Shown here piece by piece: positions 23,801 to 36,364 of a stretch of 64,000 bases of DNA. The stretch comes from Apophysomyces variabilis (taxonomy: Eukaryota > Mucoromycota > Mucoromycetes > Mucorales > Mucoraceae), in assembly GCA_002749535.1 (NCBI GenBank), contig MZZL01000409.1, positions 612,962 to 676,961 of the forward strand. Reading direction: 5' to 3'. A program made the position numbers and the translations under genes. Position 1 is the first letter of the stretch, and each line of letters opens with the position of its first letter. The notes under the pieces are model-generated. The model was not told where the DNA came from, did not search any database, and was given only the letters and a program-made list of their open reading frames with translations.

Positions 23801-24349
23801 TCAACTCTTAGGTATCGCTTTCTTCTGTCTCAATCGAAATTCATGAGAGATAAAACAGGAATTGCCGGCAAATTTGGTTTTCGGTTTTCGGCCGCGCTTT
23901 TCAACGGGCATCTGCAATGTATGCTCCATGCTTGTGCTCGTAAATGTGCTCAGACCATTCATGTGTGTTTGATCTATTTCTATTGGATAGGAAACAATCT
24001 GCCTGTTTTCTCGATTGGTGGGTGCCATTGTCGCCGAGGGAACATGCAAAATCATTGGAGTGGCGAATGTAAAACCATGGTGACGCTTTGGCCTAGATCG
24101 TCTGCTACATTTAATGCCAGTTGATGCATCGGCAACGCCAATGGATCGATCCTTTGCTGATGACAAGGTCGAACAAAGGTAGGTACGAGATACGGTGGGT
24201 AAACGAACAAAACTGCTCGGTAGGTCTTGTAGAGAACGAGCTTTGATGCGTCTTGCTGTCTGTAAGGAAGCAATAGGTAGTTTATGCGATACTGTGTCTG
24301 TAACAGACGTTGTCTCTCGCTTGTTTATTGCACAGTTACAAGGACGCAT
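23801..24349 (-). CDS. Single-exon AT-hook-like protein, function unknown
   Basis: An uninterrupted 182-codon frame on the minus strand. Most of it is Ser/Thr/Arg-rich and probably disordered. Near the C-terminus, about residues 147-160, there is an AT-hook-like core (EKRGRKPKTKFAGNSCF). It is followed by a basic end (FRLRQKKAIPKS). AT-hooks bind the minor groove of AT-rich DNA, so a chromatin or transcription role is conceivable, as inference. The frame is longer than chance frames nearby, and its ATG lies at 24349. Against it: low complexity, no folded domain, and no splice signals to support it. I do not recognise a family. Confidence 0.45.
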   Translation of the reverse strand: MRPCNCAINKRETTSVTDTVSHKLPIASLQTARRIKARSLQDLPSSFVRLPTVSRTYLCSTLSSAKDRSIGVADASTGIKCSRRSRPKRHHGFTFATPMILHVPSATMAPTNRENRQIVSYPIEIDQTHMNGLSTFTSTSMEHTLQMPVEKRGRKPKTKFAGNSCFISHEFRLRQKKAIPKS

Positions 24350-27300
24350 GCCGAAGGATACAGTGCAATTTCATGAAAGATGTCATTCCAAAAATGCGGT
24401 TTCAGAAGGTTTATATTTTTGAGCTTACATATGTGTGCAACCACCCATGAAAGGAAAAGCTTACATCTGCGGAATATAAACGGACTGTGCGTTGGTGATA
24501 GTGACACAGTCAATGCACAGACAGAAGCTGCCATGTTTAAATCAGTGACTTATCTGCACGCTTTTCTTATACATAAAGTTGCATTATAAATTTGATAATC
24601 TACCGCGGTTCTCCATAAAAGAAGGATAATTAATAAACATCAATACCTTTCCACGGAAATATGTGTATACCTTGACTTCTTTTCCTGCTGTGCATCGTTT
24701 CGCCATATTCCAGCAAGAATATGAATCAAGTCTGGCTTAAAACTTTATTTTAGGTAGATCTTAACGACACAAAACTCAATGTCTTATCGGTACTTTCGTG
24801 TTTAACCTATCCCCGATAATAATTAACAAAGGACATCAGTGTTGTATACGTCAATGTAAAAATACCCCGGAAAAACGGACTGAATCAAAGCAAACGTCGG
24901 ATAAATGGCTTGTCGTTTATGTAATAAAGAGACCCATTTGTGATCCAGAGGTCCTATTTGAGGATTTCAACGGACTTTCCTTAAAAAGGTTGTTGCACAC
25001 TATTTAAAACAGAGAATCTCATGGTCGCAGCCATTGAATGTTGAGGTCGGATGCCAAGAAAAGCCTGGTCGCTCTTCAAGAGAACTTAAGTCACATAAAC
25101 GATGCCATCCGTCACGGGCAATGATATAACCGAGATCATAGCATTTCTTTTATTCAAACATGCCCGAAATCATTTTGGAGAATGTCTGACATAGCCGTTA
25201 GCATCGCTAAAGACGTAACGCATCACAATCTTCACCGGCTCTCGCCATTAGCAGTGCCCCCCTTTACTTTGCTCTTGATATCCGATATTCTACTTATCTG
25301 GCGTTTCCGGACTATCCCCGGTCTTGTTATGTAAAGGAAATTGTACAGATAGGGAGAATTTCCCTTATATATTACTTATAAGTAAGTATAGCACACGAAA
25401 TCTACTACTCTGCAGAACGAAAGGATTATAGTAATCATGATGCTAGACAGCTTGGGAAGAGAGGGAGAATACGTTCTGATCTTTGGCACCAGCGATGAAG
25501 ACAATACAGATCTAGACTGACCGATCAGGCAATACAAACGGCAATAAATTAGCCACCAACAAGGGGAATAGAAGTTGTCATACCAAGGACAAGTGCCATT
25601 GCTCATGATATAATTCCAGGCGAACATCGGCAAAACGCATCCCTCATTACGCGGGCGCTCTTTGTCGTACTCCATACCAAATCTGACTTTTAGAAATCTT
25701 TGCTCTTCGTAAGGTATGAATAAAGATAATTGCGCCTGCTTTGTCAAATGTTTAACAAAACAAAAACCGCTTCATAAAATGTTGCTATCTTCAGCTTCTC
25801 ACTGTAAAGGCTTACATCGATTGCGGTTACTAACGGCGCACGAGCCATTTGACGACTAGTACTAATCTGGAGACGCAAAAGTATTTTCTCACAGTCTTGT
25901 TTCCACTAGATATTCCGCGGTCGTGCCATTCATCGTTCAAGTAGCAGTTATTAGGTAAGATAGGAAAAGAAATAGAGGGATTAAATCATTGCAATCAAGT
26001 GACTGTAAAGTAGATATTGGGACTGAAGGAAAAGATATCTGCTCACTGCGGTGAGTGTTATCAAGTTATACTGATTCCCCAAATCACAAACTCCTACTTG
26101 GATAGTTACCCATTAGCTTTGCCACTCTTCTGGTTTTGGTAGTAGTGGGACACCGGTGTGCGTCCTCGCGACTTGGCATTTGGATGCAGGGGAAACCATC
26201 TATTCTCCTGTGAAGATTAGTATATTTATTATTTACCAAAGGAATCCGTTTTCGAATCAAAACTAGACTTGTGGACAAACAAGGATGCCATCAAATAATA
26301 TATCCAATGATTCACTATTATGATATCTGCAAGGCCCCAAATCAGCAGCACACTACAGCTTCCCGCTAACACAATCATTTCCCTGCGCTTAAAGCAGTCC
26401 GCAATCAATTCAAACCTACTTAATAGCTGTTAGCCAACTATTGCCGTTACCTGGATTATATGATATACAACACATAGCATCAGATTGGAAAAGTTCCCTA
26501 TCCCGGACAATTGGGCAAGCAAAGCCAACTCTGGACAACTCTGCACCCTTAAAAATTCTGAAAGCGACGCCAACCCGTCTTAATCACTTTCAACGCGTCT
26601 GGAGTGGAGTACGGTCATCATAGAACTATTGATGCTTAACTATTAGAGCAGATATTCAGGGGAAAAAAAGCAGGATTATCGGGTAACAGCAAGGAAACCG
26701 AGTGTCATTATTTTCTCGTTTGGAAACGTAAAGATTATTGTGATAGCTTATAGGTTCCGACACAATGACCGCTTGGTAAGTTCAAGCCTTCGCTCATGAC
26801 GAAAGTTGAAACCTGCGAGGTGTATAGTCAGTGAGGTAATCGATAGCGTAGTCCTTACCGATTCTCCTTGATTGACCGAAGATCCTGAGGGTTGAAGTGA
26901 TCAGGGAAGAGTGTAGGCAATAACGAACATGAGCTTGATCTGCACAATCTGGAGCTCCTTACAAGTGCACAGCACCAGTAATACATTAACAAAAGCGTTC
27001 GTTCAATATTTTCACTGGCATACATTTCACATCTAGCATTGAGATTAAGGAAGATGCACACAGACTATACGGAGTCTGGGTTACACATGATATGTCTTAT
27101 CTACTTTTAAATCTAACCATTATCGTTCCGCGTTAAAATTATGGAAATAGTTTCTTTCTGTTCATCATAAACTGCAGTTTTGCAATAGTTTGCATGAGGT
27201 ATATAATGCATCTGTTTCAGTTATGCATCATGGTGCAGTAGGTAGTACAATGCTTACAATTTTGATATTCCCCTCCAGGATTATGAGGAATCAGTTTGCA

Positions 27301-27805
27301 GGATAAACATAACCACTGGGATACAAAAACAGCACGCTGACTTATGATACAGTTTGTGGAACCGAGCTATCCTAACTTTGTTCAGCTTTTTTGGGGTTTT
27401 CTACGCCACTGCTGAGCAATAGCCACGGGCTAAAATATACAGTATGTGATTGCGATCGGACCATAAAGGAGTATAAATTGAATCGAACCGGTGTCTACTC
27501 CCATCTCCTTTCCGCACGACGTACAATCGAATGCGTGGCCTGCTGAACACTGTTTTTCGAACGAAAGACTATGCCCTACTATGACTTTTGTCAGTATTTG
27601 GAAGATTCCCGTTTCTTGATCCAAGATATAGAATATCGTAAGATGTACCTTTATCAACTGCGCCGCGTAAATCTTTCTCCAACGGACATTAGAATAACGG
27701 AAGAAATTCATATATCCATTACGTTTTATTTAACGGAAAAAACTTTACTATAATATTATACAATTAAAGTGGAATTAAACAAATACAGTAGACGCACATA
27801 AAATG
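24350..27805. other. 3.4 kb without a recognised gene
   Basis: Frames up to 123 codons exist (25376-25747 minus), but they lack domain motifs, basic/acidic balance typical of folded proteins, or neighbouring exons in phase. AT-rich, no tandem repeat or tRNA seen. The left edge should hold the promoter of the AT-hook frame and the right edge the 3' end of the transporter gene. Confidence 0.45.
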
Positions 27806-29503
27806 CTATTGCTTAGAATCTGTGCCGACATTATTGCTTAGTTCGACGCTGCTCTGCGAATCGTTAAACCCTAGTATGGAAAGATCGTAACCGTTGTCTG
27901 ATAACAGTTTTCGAAACTCAATGTCCTGTTGGTCCATGCTTTGCTTATTCAGTTGAGGGACCTATTAAGCAATTATAACCGTTCAGTTGAGTGCTACAGT
28001 AAGAGGGATGTTAAACTTACAAAAAGAAGGGTCAGGATTGCTCCGAGGATTCCGATACAGGAACCAATGATAAAGACGTAACCTTGAGCCTTGATTGGGT
28101 CTCCGATACGATCTGTCAAGGCCAACAGAATTGGCTTAAAGACTTGGGTGCCAATAGCGGCTCCTGCCTTTCCCATAGCAGCACTGAGTCCATAGAACGT
28201 TCCTCGAATAGCTGTGGGAAACATTTCGGCTGACACTAAGATAGTACAGTCGCCAGGACCAAATTCACCACAGAAAAGAAACAAACCGTAAAGAATCACA
28301 AAGAGTGGAAAGACATGAACCAGTTGAGGTGCGAGCGCGCCAATGATAATCCCAAGAGCAGCCTGGGCAAGAAAACCAGTAGCCATCACTGTTTTTCGGC
28401 CTAATCGGTCAATGACAAGACCACCAGCGATGGCACCGAACGGGTAGAAAACATTGAGTACAATATTCCAGCATAGAGTCTGCATGAGGGAGTTGGTTGG
28501 CACGGCCAATGCCAGGATGGTGTCTGAGAAGATGCCAAAAGAATAGGCGATGAAGTCGTACAAGAACCAGATACCACCTGTGACGAGTAAACGTGGCCAA
28601 TAGTGCTTGAATATCAGGCCGTAAGGCACATGGGAAGTAAGAGCTTCTTTTTTGTACATATCGGAATTGAGCATCTTCAAACGGAAATATAAAACATTGA
28701 TGGGTAATAGAAGTCCAAGACCAAGTGACAAGCGCCAAACTACTTCAAGTGCACCTTCACCACAGATAGCAAGCAGAATAACTGGAACAATCGTTGCAAG
28801 CACAAACCCGATACTGAGATGATGCAAATGATCAGAATACTAAGCATAATGACTAAGGATTTGAACGTACTCGATCACGAAGTTACCGCTGATAATTAGC
28901 CACAGTCCTCGACTTCGACCAGATTCTTCTGCAGCCTCACCAGCTGTGACGGAAGAACAAGGGTATTCACCACCGACACCTACACCAGTAAGACCTCTTG
29001 CAATTATAAGCATCCAAAAAAGGCCAAGCGGTGTAGCACCACTAGAAGCTGTGGCCAAAATAATTCCCTGCGTCAGAAAAACTATGAGAAACATATTTCG
29101 GAGGCTCTGCTTTGGCTCTCCAAACACTTACAAGACACACAAACATAGTACAGACGATAATCCCGAATTTACGACCAAGACGGTCAATGACGATACCAAA
29201 TCCCACCTGACCAACAATATCACCGATCAACATGGCGTTGCTTACACGTGTTGAGATCGTAGAGTCAAATTGTTTAGATCCGTAAATTTTACTAAGGCAG
29301 CTTTCAACTGCGCCGATTACGTTAGCTTGATATCCATCAGATCCCAAGGCAATGCTTGCAAAGATCAATGACAACTTTTGGGAGAAAGCCTTGTTGGATG
29401 CTTTCTGACGTAGCTCATCTGCATTCACATATTCTTGCTGCACAACGGTATGTTTGGCATCCACGGTATAAGCTATTTCCTTTGTATCGTCGACAGCGGA
29501 CAT
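27806..29503 (-). CDS. MFS transporter, Git1/phosphate-transporter-like
   Basis: Four exons. The N-terminus is cytosolic, then LIFASIALGSDGYQANVIGA opens the first membrane segment. The MFS loop motif appears twice, as GIVIDRLGRKFG and GGLVIDRLGRKTV. GVGVGGEYPCSSVTAGEAAE is the GGEYP signature of the phosphate:H+ symporter/sugar-porter-like group that includes yeast Git1 (glycerophosphoinositol) and Pho84. About twelve hydrophobic segments are present and the C-terminal tail (PQLNKQSMDQQDIEFRKLL) is cytosolic. A plasma-membrane importer of phosphate or glycerophosphodiesters is the best inference; substrate cannot be set by eye. Introns: one restores FVCL-GIILATAS, one with a GTACGT donor restores GNFVID-IGFVLAT, and one lies before the tail exon. 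Confidence 0.88.
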
Positions 29504-31200
29504 GGAAACGTTAAATTGTATATACCTCTAAGGATAATGGCTGAGAAAAATTGCTTCTTGAAACAAACAAGTGCAGGAGGGGCTGCGAACTTAAGCTTTA
29601 TAAATAAAAGGCTTCTGGGAACGCGCCAAGTTTTTTCAGCAGATCTTCAATGTACATGACATTGAGCAAGTTCCCTTGATTGGGGGAAATTCGACGTTTA
29701 AAGGACGTTTATGCGCACGCGTACTTGATGCATAGATTTGACTGGTGTGTGCGTTGCACAAAGTTCGGAACAGTTGCCAGTAATGAAGTGTTATCGTCAA
29801 CACGTGTATACTTACAGTCATTCCATCATACCATATAGTAACAGTCCATAAAGACCTTTTTTTCCCTTGGATGGTATCGTTCACTTTAGCCAAACCTTAA
29901 TAATAGCGTAAAATGGCAATAATAGCACAAATCAGAAAACCTTGCTTTACATAGATGTTTGATTTCGTTCTACATCACTTTACGTATCTAACAAGAAATA
30001 TCTACTGCATCAATCAATACATATATGCAAAAAAGAACTAAATGGTATGTCTCAATCAATGTGCGCCAAAACTATTGGACTGGAAGGTTTTGTTTCAATA
30101 TAATAAACAAGAGACTCCCGATTTCCTAATATACTGCTCTTATTTCCTTTTTGAACGATCACATACCATAAGAGTTGGCAATGCTTTGTTGTTTATAATC
30201 TATACAGTTTCGAATTACACGTTCTGGATATTGGTTTGAGTAAGGAAACATAGCCATGTTTTAGTTCTAGGGATCCGTTTCGACACACGTGCATGAAAAA
30301 TGGAAGCTATTTTATGTCTTCCATTCCCACGGCTTCACTTCCGATGAATATCAGTGCCACAAAAAAAAGGACTATCCAAGCTCACTCCATAGTTGGGGTC
30401 TATGTGAGTACGTGTTATTGTTTTGTAGAGATGAGTTTTTTCCTTTTGGACGTACCAACCTATGCCCTTTTCAGCACGTGGTGTCATATTGCGCACAATG
30501 TTATCAAACAGTATATGCGAGAAGTGACATGCCCCAATGGCATCAATTTCTGAGAGATTCTATTTATGTGCATGTGATGATCAATAGATGAGACAAGCAG
30601 ATACTAGTAAGAAAATTATATCCCTTTACTGCTCGAATCAAGTTGGAAATATTCAGAACACATAAGATACTCGTATTCGTTCGTCAACTTAAGATTTCCC
30701 TCTTCACTCTGCTTTGGCCAAGGGTCCAACACGAAGAGACGAATATTGTGCCGATCACTAGCTTTATCCATGCGGGAATGGCTCTGAAATCGATCACTGA
30801 CTAACAGAAGGCTCAAAGTCCAAAATCGGCACACTACGGACTCGATAACTAACAGAATAGCTCCTTGAGACGGCAATAGCGAAAATCAACATGAAAGGTG
30901 CTCGCTTGCCAATGAACCTGATGGGAACATTCTGCAGTTCCTGGATTAGAAGCCGGGTTATATTCAAAAGCAGTAGTCTATACGAACTACATAGCCAAAA
31001 ACGCACGGGGTTTATCCAACCGCTTCCAATAGTGACCTACAAGAGAGCGTCTCGTCCAACCCTACTTTGAGTGACAACAATGCACAAGAGTTGAACGATG
31101 AAACGATGTGGGTTTTATCAGGAAACGGGCAATTATTATCTACTATCTGTATCGAAGTGATGACAAAATAGTATCAGTCTCACAAATTTGATGAGCTCTG
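29504..31200. other. 1.7 kb without a recognised gene
   Basis: Promoter side of the minus-strand transporter and further AT-rich DNA. Two overlapping plus-strand frames at 30289-30591 and scattered short minus-strand frames show no motif. Nothing else is seen. Confidence 0.45.
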
Positions 31201-32160
31201 GTCTCTCTTAGATATTAAATATTTGTGGATTCGTCTAGCAATGATCAAACCACATTTTCTCACTTTAAGCAATGGTCATGGATTAGGAAGCATTAAGTAT
31301 TACACATAGATCTATCCTATCAGTCCATATGTGTTACCCGCTCAGTTGAAGTCTACTTGGAACATGATGATCCATTTTATATGAGCAACACAAGTTCGGT
31401 ATCACTGACGATCACGTTTGGAAATTATCCCGTGAATCCATTACATGTCAATCACTGATATTATTCTGCTTAAGGTAGGCATTTGATTTGTGGACACTTT
31501 GTATCCTTAGTTAGATCAGGGTATAGAGCAAGTTCAAAGCGTTGTAAGTTGATATTCCTTGTGTTTCCGTCAAGTTGATGTTAAAAGATGTTCAGCGTAC
31601 TCAATGCATTTCAGTTGTGTAGTTCAACCTAGACAACGTATTAAACTTCTCTTTGGTCGTAAATAGCGAGTTTCTGCATGTATGCGGTCCTATTAAATTT
31701 ATTTATCAGCGACATCTTGGAGTTGTCGGAGCACAACTTTGATCATTCAACGTTCTGGGACCAAACACTACAGAATATGCAACTTCAAAATTGTCCTTGG
31801 TATTATGGAATCCTATAAACCTGACTTTGACTTTCCCTTGTCTGATCGATATGCGAATATGAGTTATTTGTTGAAGTTTGGTTCCTCCTATTCCTAAAGC
31901 CATCTTTCCCAATAACTATGTGCGTTTGCAATATGGTAAAACGGTCAAGGGAGTGGCTAATCAGATAAAACGAAAGACGTACTTGGGTGGGTCCAAACAA
32001 ACGCAAGTTGGTATAATGACAATTTTCGCTGTCCCATCAATGTCAGTCCTTATGTATTCATGCAAGCTTCTTCCAGTGCATATGAAATCCAATGGCTTTT
32101 TGATGTGAATCCTGGTTCGAAAAACCAAATGCAAGTTTTTTTATTTCATATTATGTATTA
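31200..32160. other. Coding-like patch, strand and gene structure unresolved
   Basis: Several short stretches read like protein on the plus strand, for example FDHSTFWDQTLQNMQLQN near 31740-31790, SYKPDFDFPLSDRYANMSYL near 31805-31865, and PINVSPYVFMQASSSAYEIQ near 32025-32085. The frame changes between the first two without a clear intron. The minus strand also offers a plausible exon at 31706-31912. I could not assemble a model on either strand. It could be an unrecognised multi-exon gene or a decayed one. Confidence 0.25.
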
Positions 32161-32490
32161 GAAAAGACGAGTCGATATAAGAAAAAGCTGTTTTTATATC
32201 ATTATTAGATCATTACATCAGCGCCTCAAAGGAAAAAAGTTGGTACCCCACACTCCTTTTTAAGTCCCCGAAACAAGTCAAGGTTTGTGCGACAAGATAT
32301 CCTGGAAATACATCAGGGTAGCAAAATTTATATTTTGAAACTTATAATAACCACTCTTGTGGGAATGCGACATTGGTTGTGACATGCTAGGACTTCACTT
32401 TCTGTAGACACTGTGTTATGGGTATTCAACAGAGTACATCGATGATGTTCAATGAATGGTTCACTTTGGATTTGAAATTTTTAAGTGCAG

Positions 32491-33240
32491 CAGGATGATT
32501 TAGAGCGGCGCGAAACAGGTACACATTCCAGACCAAAAGGGAGTGGTCAAAACGTCAGGCCCTTTGTTCTTAACATGCCTGGTAGCATCGTAAATGGTGT
32601 TACCCAGTCTAGGCAGAATACATGCCTTGCCAAGCCGACACGATTTATGTACGAGAACTCGAAATTCGAATATTCAATATATTCGCCTTCCGTTCGCTTT
32701 GTTAATGAGCTTCAAACGGTCTTTCCTCACCTATCAGTAAAACAGCGCAGAAACATCCTTATCGTGCCGGTGATACAGCAATGCAAACATGACATGGTTG
32801 GCAGCACACCAACCATTAATCTAGAAAGGGACCTCAAGTTAGAGACGGTAATCTTCATGCAGCATTTTGAATGAGACTCTCATGTTGGTTCGTAGTTCAT
32901 GAAATGGGGTAAACGGGTCGTTGATCGACTGCGCTCTGTGGGTATGTGGGCGGATATAACAGACCCTGCATCAGGCTTTCCGGTAAGAATTAATACCTAT
33001 ATAACATGTTAGTATTAAGCATTTGATTGATAGGTCTTTAGTACACCTGGACCAAGTCCCTATCCGGATGTGCAAGCCACGCATGCATTAACGAGATATG
33101 ATATACAGAACGTCGGTTGCTGTCACATCTTATTGCACCCTGCATGGAAAAGTCATATATACCCCACCACGTTATTTACTACAGCACCAAGTGATATTCT
33201 AGTTAAAGTGATAGATGAACTTCTACAAGATGACCTGTAA
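32491..33240 (+). CDS. MMADHC: MMADHC-like cobalamin trafficking protein (5' end missing)
   Basis: Three exons are secure. The first (ending near 32852) carries RPFVLNMPGSIVNG, FEYSIYSPSVRFVNELQTVF and the NDMT-like HDMVGSTPTINLERDLK. The second carries FMKWGKRVVDRLRS and GMWADITDPASGFP. The third carries VFSTPGPSPYPDVQATHAL, DIQNVGCCHILLHPAWKSH and TTLFTTAPSDILVKV. The WADxxDPxSG block, the GCC..xHxxW block and the FTxAxPD ending match MMADHC (CblD) in order and spacing. In animals MMADHC routes vitamin B12 from MMACHC to cytosolic methionine synthase and mitochondrial methylmalonyl-CoA mutase. The upstream coding exon was not found: an in-frame TAA lies just before 32485 next to CAGCAG acceptors, so at least one 5' exon must exist. 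The 32491 start is the acceptor, not an ATG. Confidence 0.8.
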
Positions 33241-33548
33241 TCACACCCATTCTCTCGGAATTCTAATTTATCATAGGAAAACCATATTGATTATTAACAA
33301 GTATTCATTTCTAGTATACCGTGTATAGCCTAATTCATGGAAAATATATTGATGTAGAAATGCCGGAAACAAAGATAATGATGTGGTGATGACATGTGTT
33401 TCAGATGAGTTAGATGAATTTGCTCACGCTCTGTCACTTTTCCGTAATCATGCAGAACCGAGTCCCATTCGGGGAAAAAGCATCGTTTTGGTCATTAAAT
33501 TTCCCAATTCAGCTCTTCCGCCTTCTTCTTCTTTTACCCTTTTCTTCA
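33241..33548. other. Short intergenic / 5' leader
   Basis: About 310 bp between MMADHC and the GRAM/VASt gene. A pyrimidine-rich run (about 33505-33548) immediately precedes the chosen ATG and fits a 5' leader. An in-frame ATG at 33414 exists upstream. Confidence 0.4.
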
Positions 33549-36364
33549 ATGAGTAGGAGTCATATAAATCATCGTCGTCTACATTCCAATACTATCTCTG
33601 GTGATAGACCACCAGCCATTGATACCTCTATCCGGCCTCCAAGTAGTCCACGACGCAACTCGGAAGGTTCGCCCCGTTTACCACCCATTAATATTTCTGC
33701 TCCTACTCCCATCACTCCGAGCGCATTAGGCGTTCTGTCTTTGGACCAATTCCCCCACAGAAATACAGATGACCATGCACAAGATGGACCATCGCTTGAA
33801 CAAGGGCCGCGGTCAAATTCACCCGCTCCTACTCCTGTCGTGGGTCCGGAACCTGCCTCAGTACGAACAAACTTACCAACGCTCGCATCGGAGCGTCTGG
33901 CAGCTGCACCGAAAAAACCTCGTTCACGCCGTTCGAGTTTATCTATAACCCCAGCGAACGATGCCTCCCTCCCGCAATACAAGCAATCACAACATAAAAC
34001 GTCACGGCGCGGGTCAGACGACACGGAAAACGACGCGGTATCTGAGGGAGAGTTCTCAACTGTGACTGGGAGCATTATCAATGCATGCGGTCTTGAAGTA
34101 GCAAGTGCCAAGCGAAACCAAGACTTTCATGCTCTTTTCCGAAGTGTGCCAGAGGATGACCCATTAATTTCTGGTGAAAAGAAAGTATACGAAACCATGA
34201 AAGACTGACTGTCTTATCATTGCAGATTTTGGATGTGCCTTGCAAAAAGAGATTTTGTTACAAGGTCGAATCTATATCTCGGAAGGACATTTGTGTTTTA
34301 ATGCAAATATCTTTGGCTGGGTGACAAACGTAGGTGGTACCGTGAATATCTTTCCGGAATTCAATTACGTCTTTGTAGCTCGTGATTGCATTTGCGGACA
34401 TCGTTGACATCGAGAAAAGAACAACTGCCATTTTTATACCGAATGCCATACAGATTTCCACATTACATGCTAAAGTACGTCTCATCCGGCTCTGCAACAT
34501 GTGAAACCTAAGTAGATTATTATAGCACTTTTTTGCGTCTTTTCTCTCTCGAGATCAAGCTTATGAATTGATGATGGATATTTGGAGATGTACCAGACCA
34601 TCAGCTGCGCTGACAAAAACACCAACGAATGATAGCGCCATGGGAAAAGAGGACGATACCAGCAAAGAAAATGACGCATCGGACGAAAGTGACGCAACGA
34701 CAGGCAGTGAGTCTGACATAGAATATTCAGAGGATGAAGAAGAATCAGACAGCATGGAGAAGGAGGAAGGAGCTAGGAAAGAAATTTCTGGTATAAAGCC
34801 CGTGAAGAAAAGTAAGCTTTACTCAACAAAACCTACTATCATTGTAGAGGAGCATTCACAGCAGCCTCGTCAGTCTTCATTGGGATCTTTACCTTTTCTT
34901 AGGCAAGTTAAGAACGAGGTTGATACCGCCAGGCGGCGGGCGGTATCTGAAGCAGGCGCTCGTCCGGATACACAAGCGTTATTGATGAACAAGAATAAAT
35001 CAGGAGATAAAACCGGTGACAGCGCGACTTCTGTGGGTAGCAAAGCAAACGCTGGACAGATTCACGAAAAGACCGAATGTGAATGCTCTAAAAACGGAGA
35101 ACACCTTCCTAATGTGGTAATGGATCAAACGTATCCTGGTAGCGTCGAATCAATCTTCAATCTGCTGTATAACAGCTCGTTCTACAAGAAGTTCCTGGTA
35201 GATGTCGAGAAAAGCACAGGTAGAGATAGAAATATCAATTTTCCCTAGATTAATTGGTCATTGAAGATGTCAGTTTGGGCTCATGGCGCAAAGGCGAAGG
35301 TTCAGTACAACATGTTAGAGACGTTTCCTATATAAAGCCATTGAACAACGCTATAGGTAAGTTGACGTGTAAAATTTATACCGATCGTTAAGAGAATTTG
35401 CTAGGCCCGAAATCGACAAAATGTGTCTCTACCGAAGAAATCGTAGAACTTGATATAGCTAATTCGGTGACAGTAGTTACTACAACACAAACTCCAGATG
35501 TACCTTCTGGAGGGTCTTTCAGTGTTAAAACTCGCTTGTGTATAACATGGGCTGCCAAAGGACAAGTGCGTGTGCTGGTAACAGTACTTGTTGATTTTAC
35601 AAAGTCTTCCTGGCTCAAGTGTAAGTCCTGTGATTGCCTACCGAATGTAGTCAGCTAAAGATTTGATAGCTACCATCGAGAAGGCATCAATGGAGGGCCA
35701 AACAAGCTTCTACAAAGATCTTGATGCGGCATTGCGCAAATATATCGAAGCGCATCCTAAAGAGATGTACGGAGGAATAAAGCATGCAAGACGCAGAAGG
35801 AAGGGAAAAAAGGGAAAACGCCCAACTGCAGAAGAACCAACCAAAGTTCACAAACAACCGGACAAGAACAAATTACTGGATCATGCAATGGAATTCGTGT
35901 CAAGTATTACCTCGGCTTCTGTTCGTTGGGCTATAGAGAATATCAGGACGCCGAGCGCATCACAACTGACAGTCTTGTGTATGTTCTTGATGGTTATTGT
36001 CAACTTATTTATTGCTGCAAAAATGAGAGATCTCGAGAAAAAGGTTTCATTGATGAGTACTTCTGATTCATATGCAAAGCTCCCGCTGGCATCAAGACAT
36101 CGTCGACCAGATGACAATGACTTGTGGAATTGGTTAGGAAGATTGGACCCCGATAAGAAGCCGAAGGATAATGCTGATGACAAGGAAGGAGTAGACGTAC
36201 CATGGAAGGAGAAATGGCAGGAATCTCAGCTGGCAAAACGCAATATCGATCAGCATCTAACGGATCTAGGAAGAATGATTGAACGAGCTGAAAAAAGTAT
36301 GGAGCAAGTTACCAATGTAGTCAACCAGCAACGACAACGAATCAGAGGGGAATGGCCAAAATAA
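33549..36364 (+). CDS. GRAM-VASt domain sterol-transfer protein (Lam/GRAMD1 family)
   Basis: Six or so exons. A disordered Ser/Pro-rich N-terminus (residues 1 to about 195) precedes a GRAM domain: FRSVPEDDPLIS, DFGCALQKEILLQGRIYISE, CFNANIFGWVTN, IEKRTTAIFIPNAIQIST and FFASFLSRDQAYELM. An acidic linker follows, then a VASt (StARkin) domain starting VVMDQTYPGSVESIFNLLYN, SFYKKFLVD, SWRKGEGSVQHVRDVSY and KTRLCITWAAKGQVRVLVTV. A single transmembrane helix (QLTVLCMFLMVIVNLFIAA) and a coiled C-terminus end the protein. Yeast Lam/Ysp and animal Aster proteins sit in the ER at contact sites and move sterol from the plasma membrane. The GTGAAA donor (near 34172) was chosen because it restores LIS-DFGCALQ. 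The ATG at 33549 is preferred over 33414, whose extension is hydrophobic and leader-like. Confidence 0.92.

Noticed and set aside
25376..25747. 123-codon minus-strand frame
   Set aside because: It has unusual Trp/Cys/Tyr content, no domain, no splice-linked partners and no clear start context.
33569..34111. 180-codon antisense frame over the sterol-transfer gene N-terminus
   Set aside because: It mirrors a low-complexity Ser/Pro exon on the plus strand, has no motif, and the plus strand has the GRAM domain.
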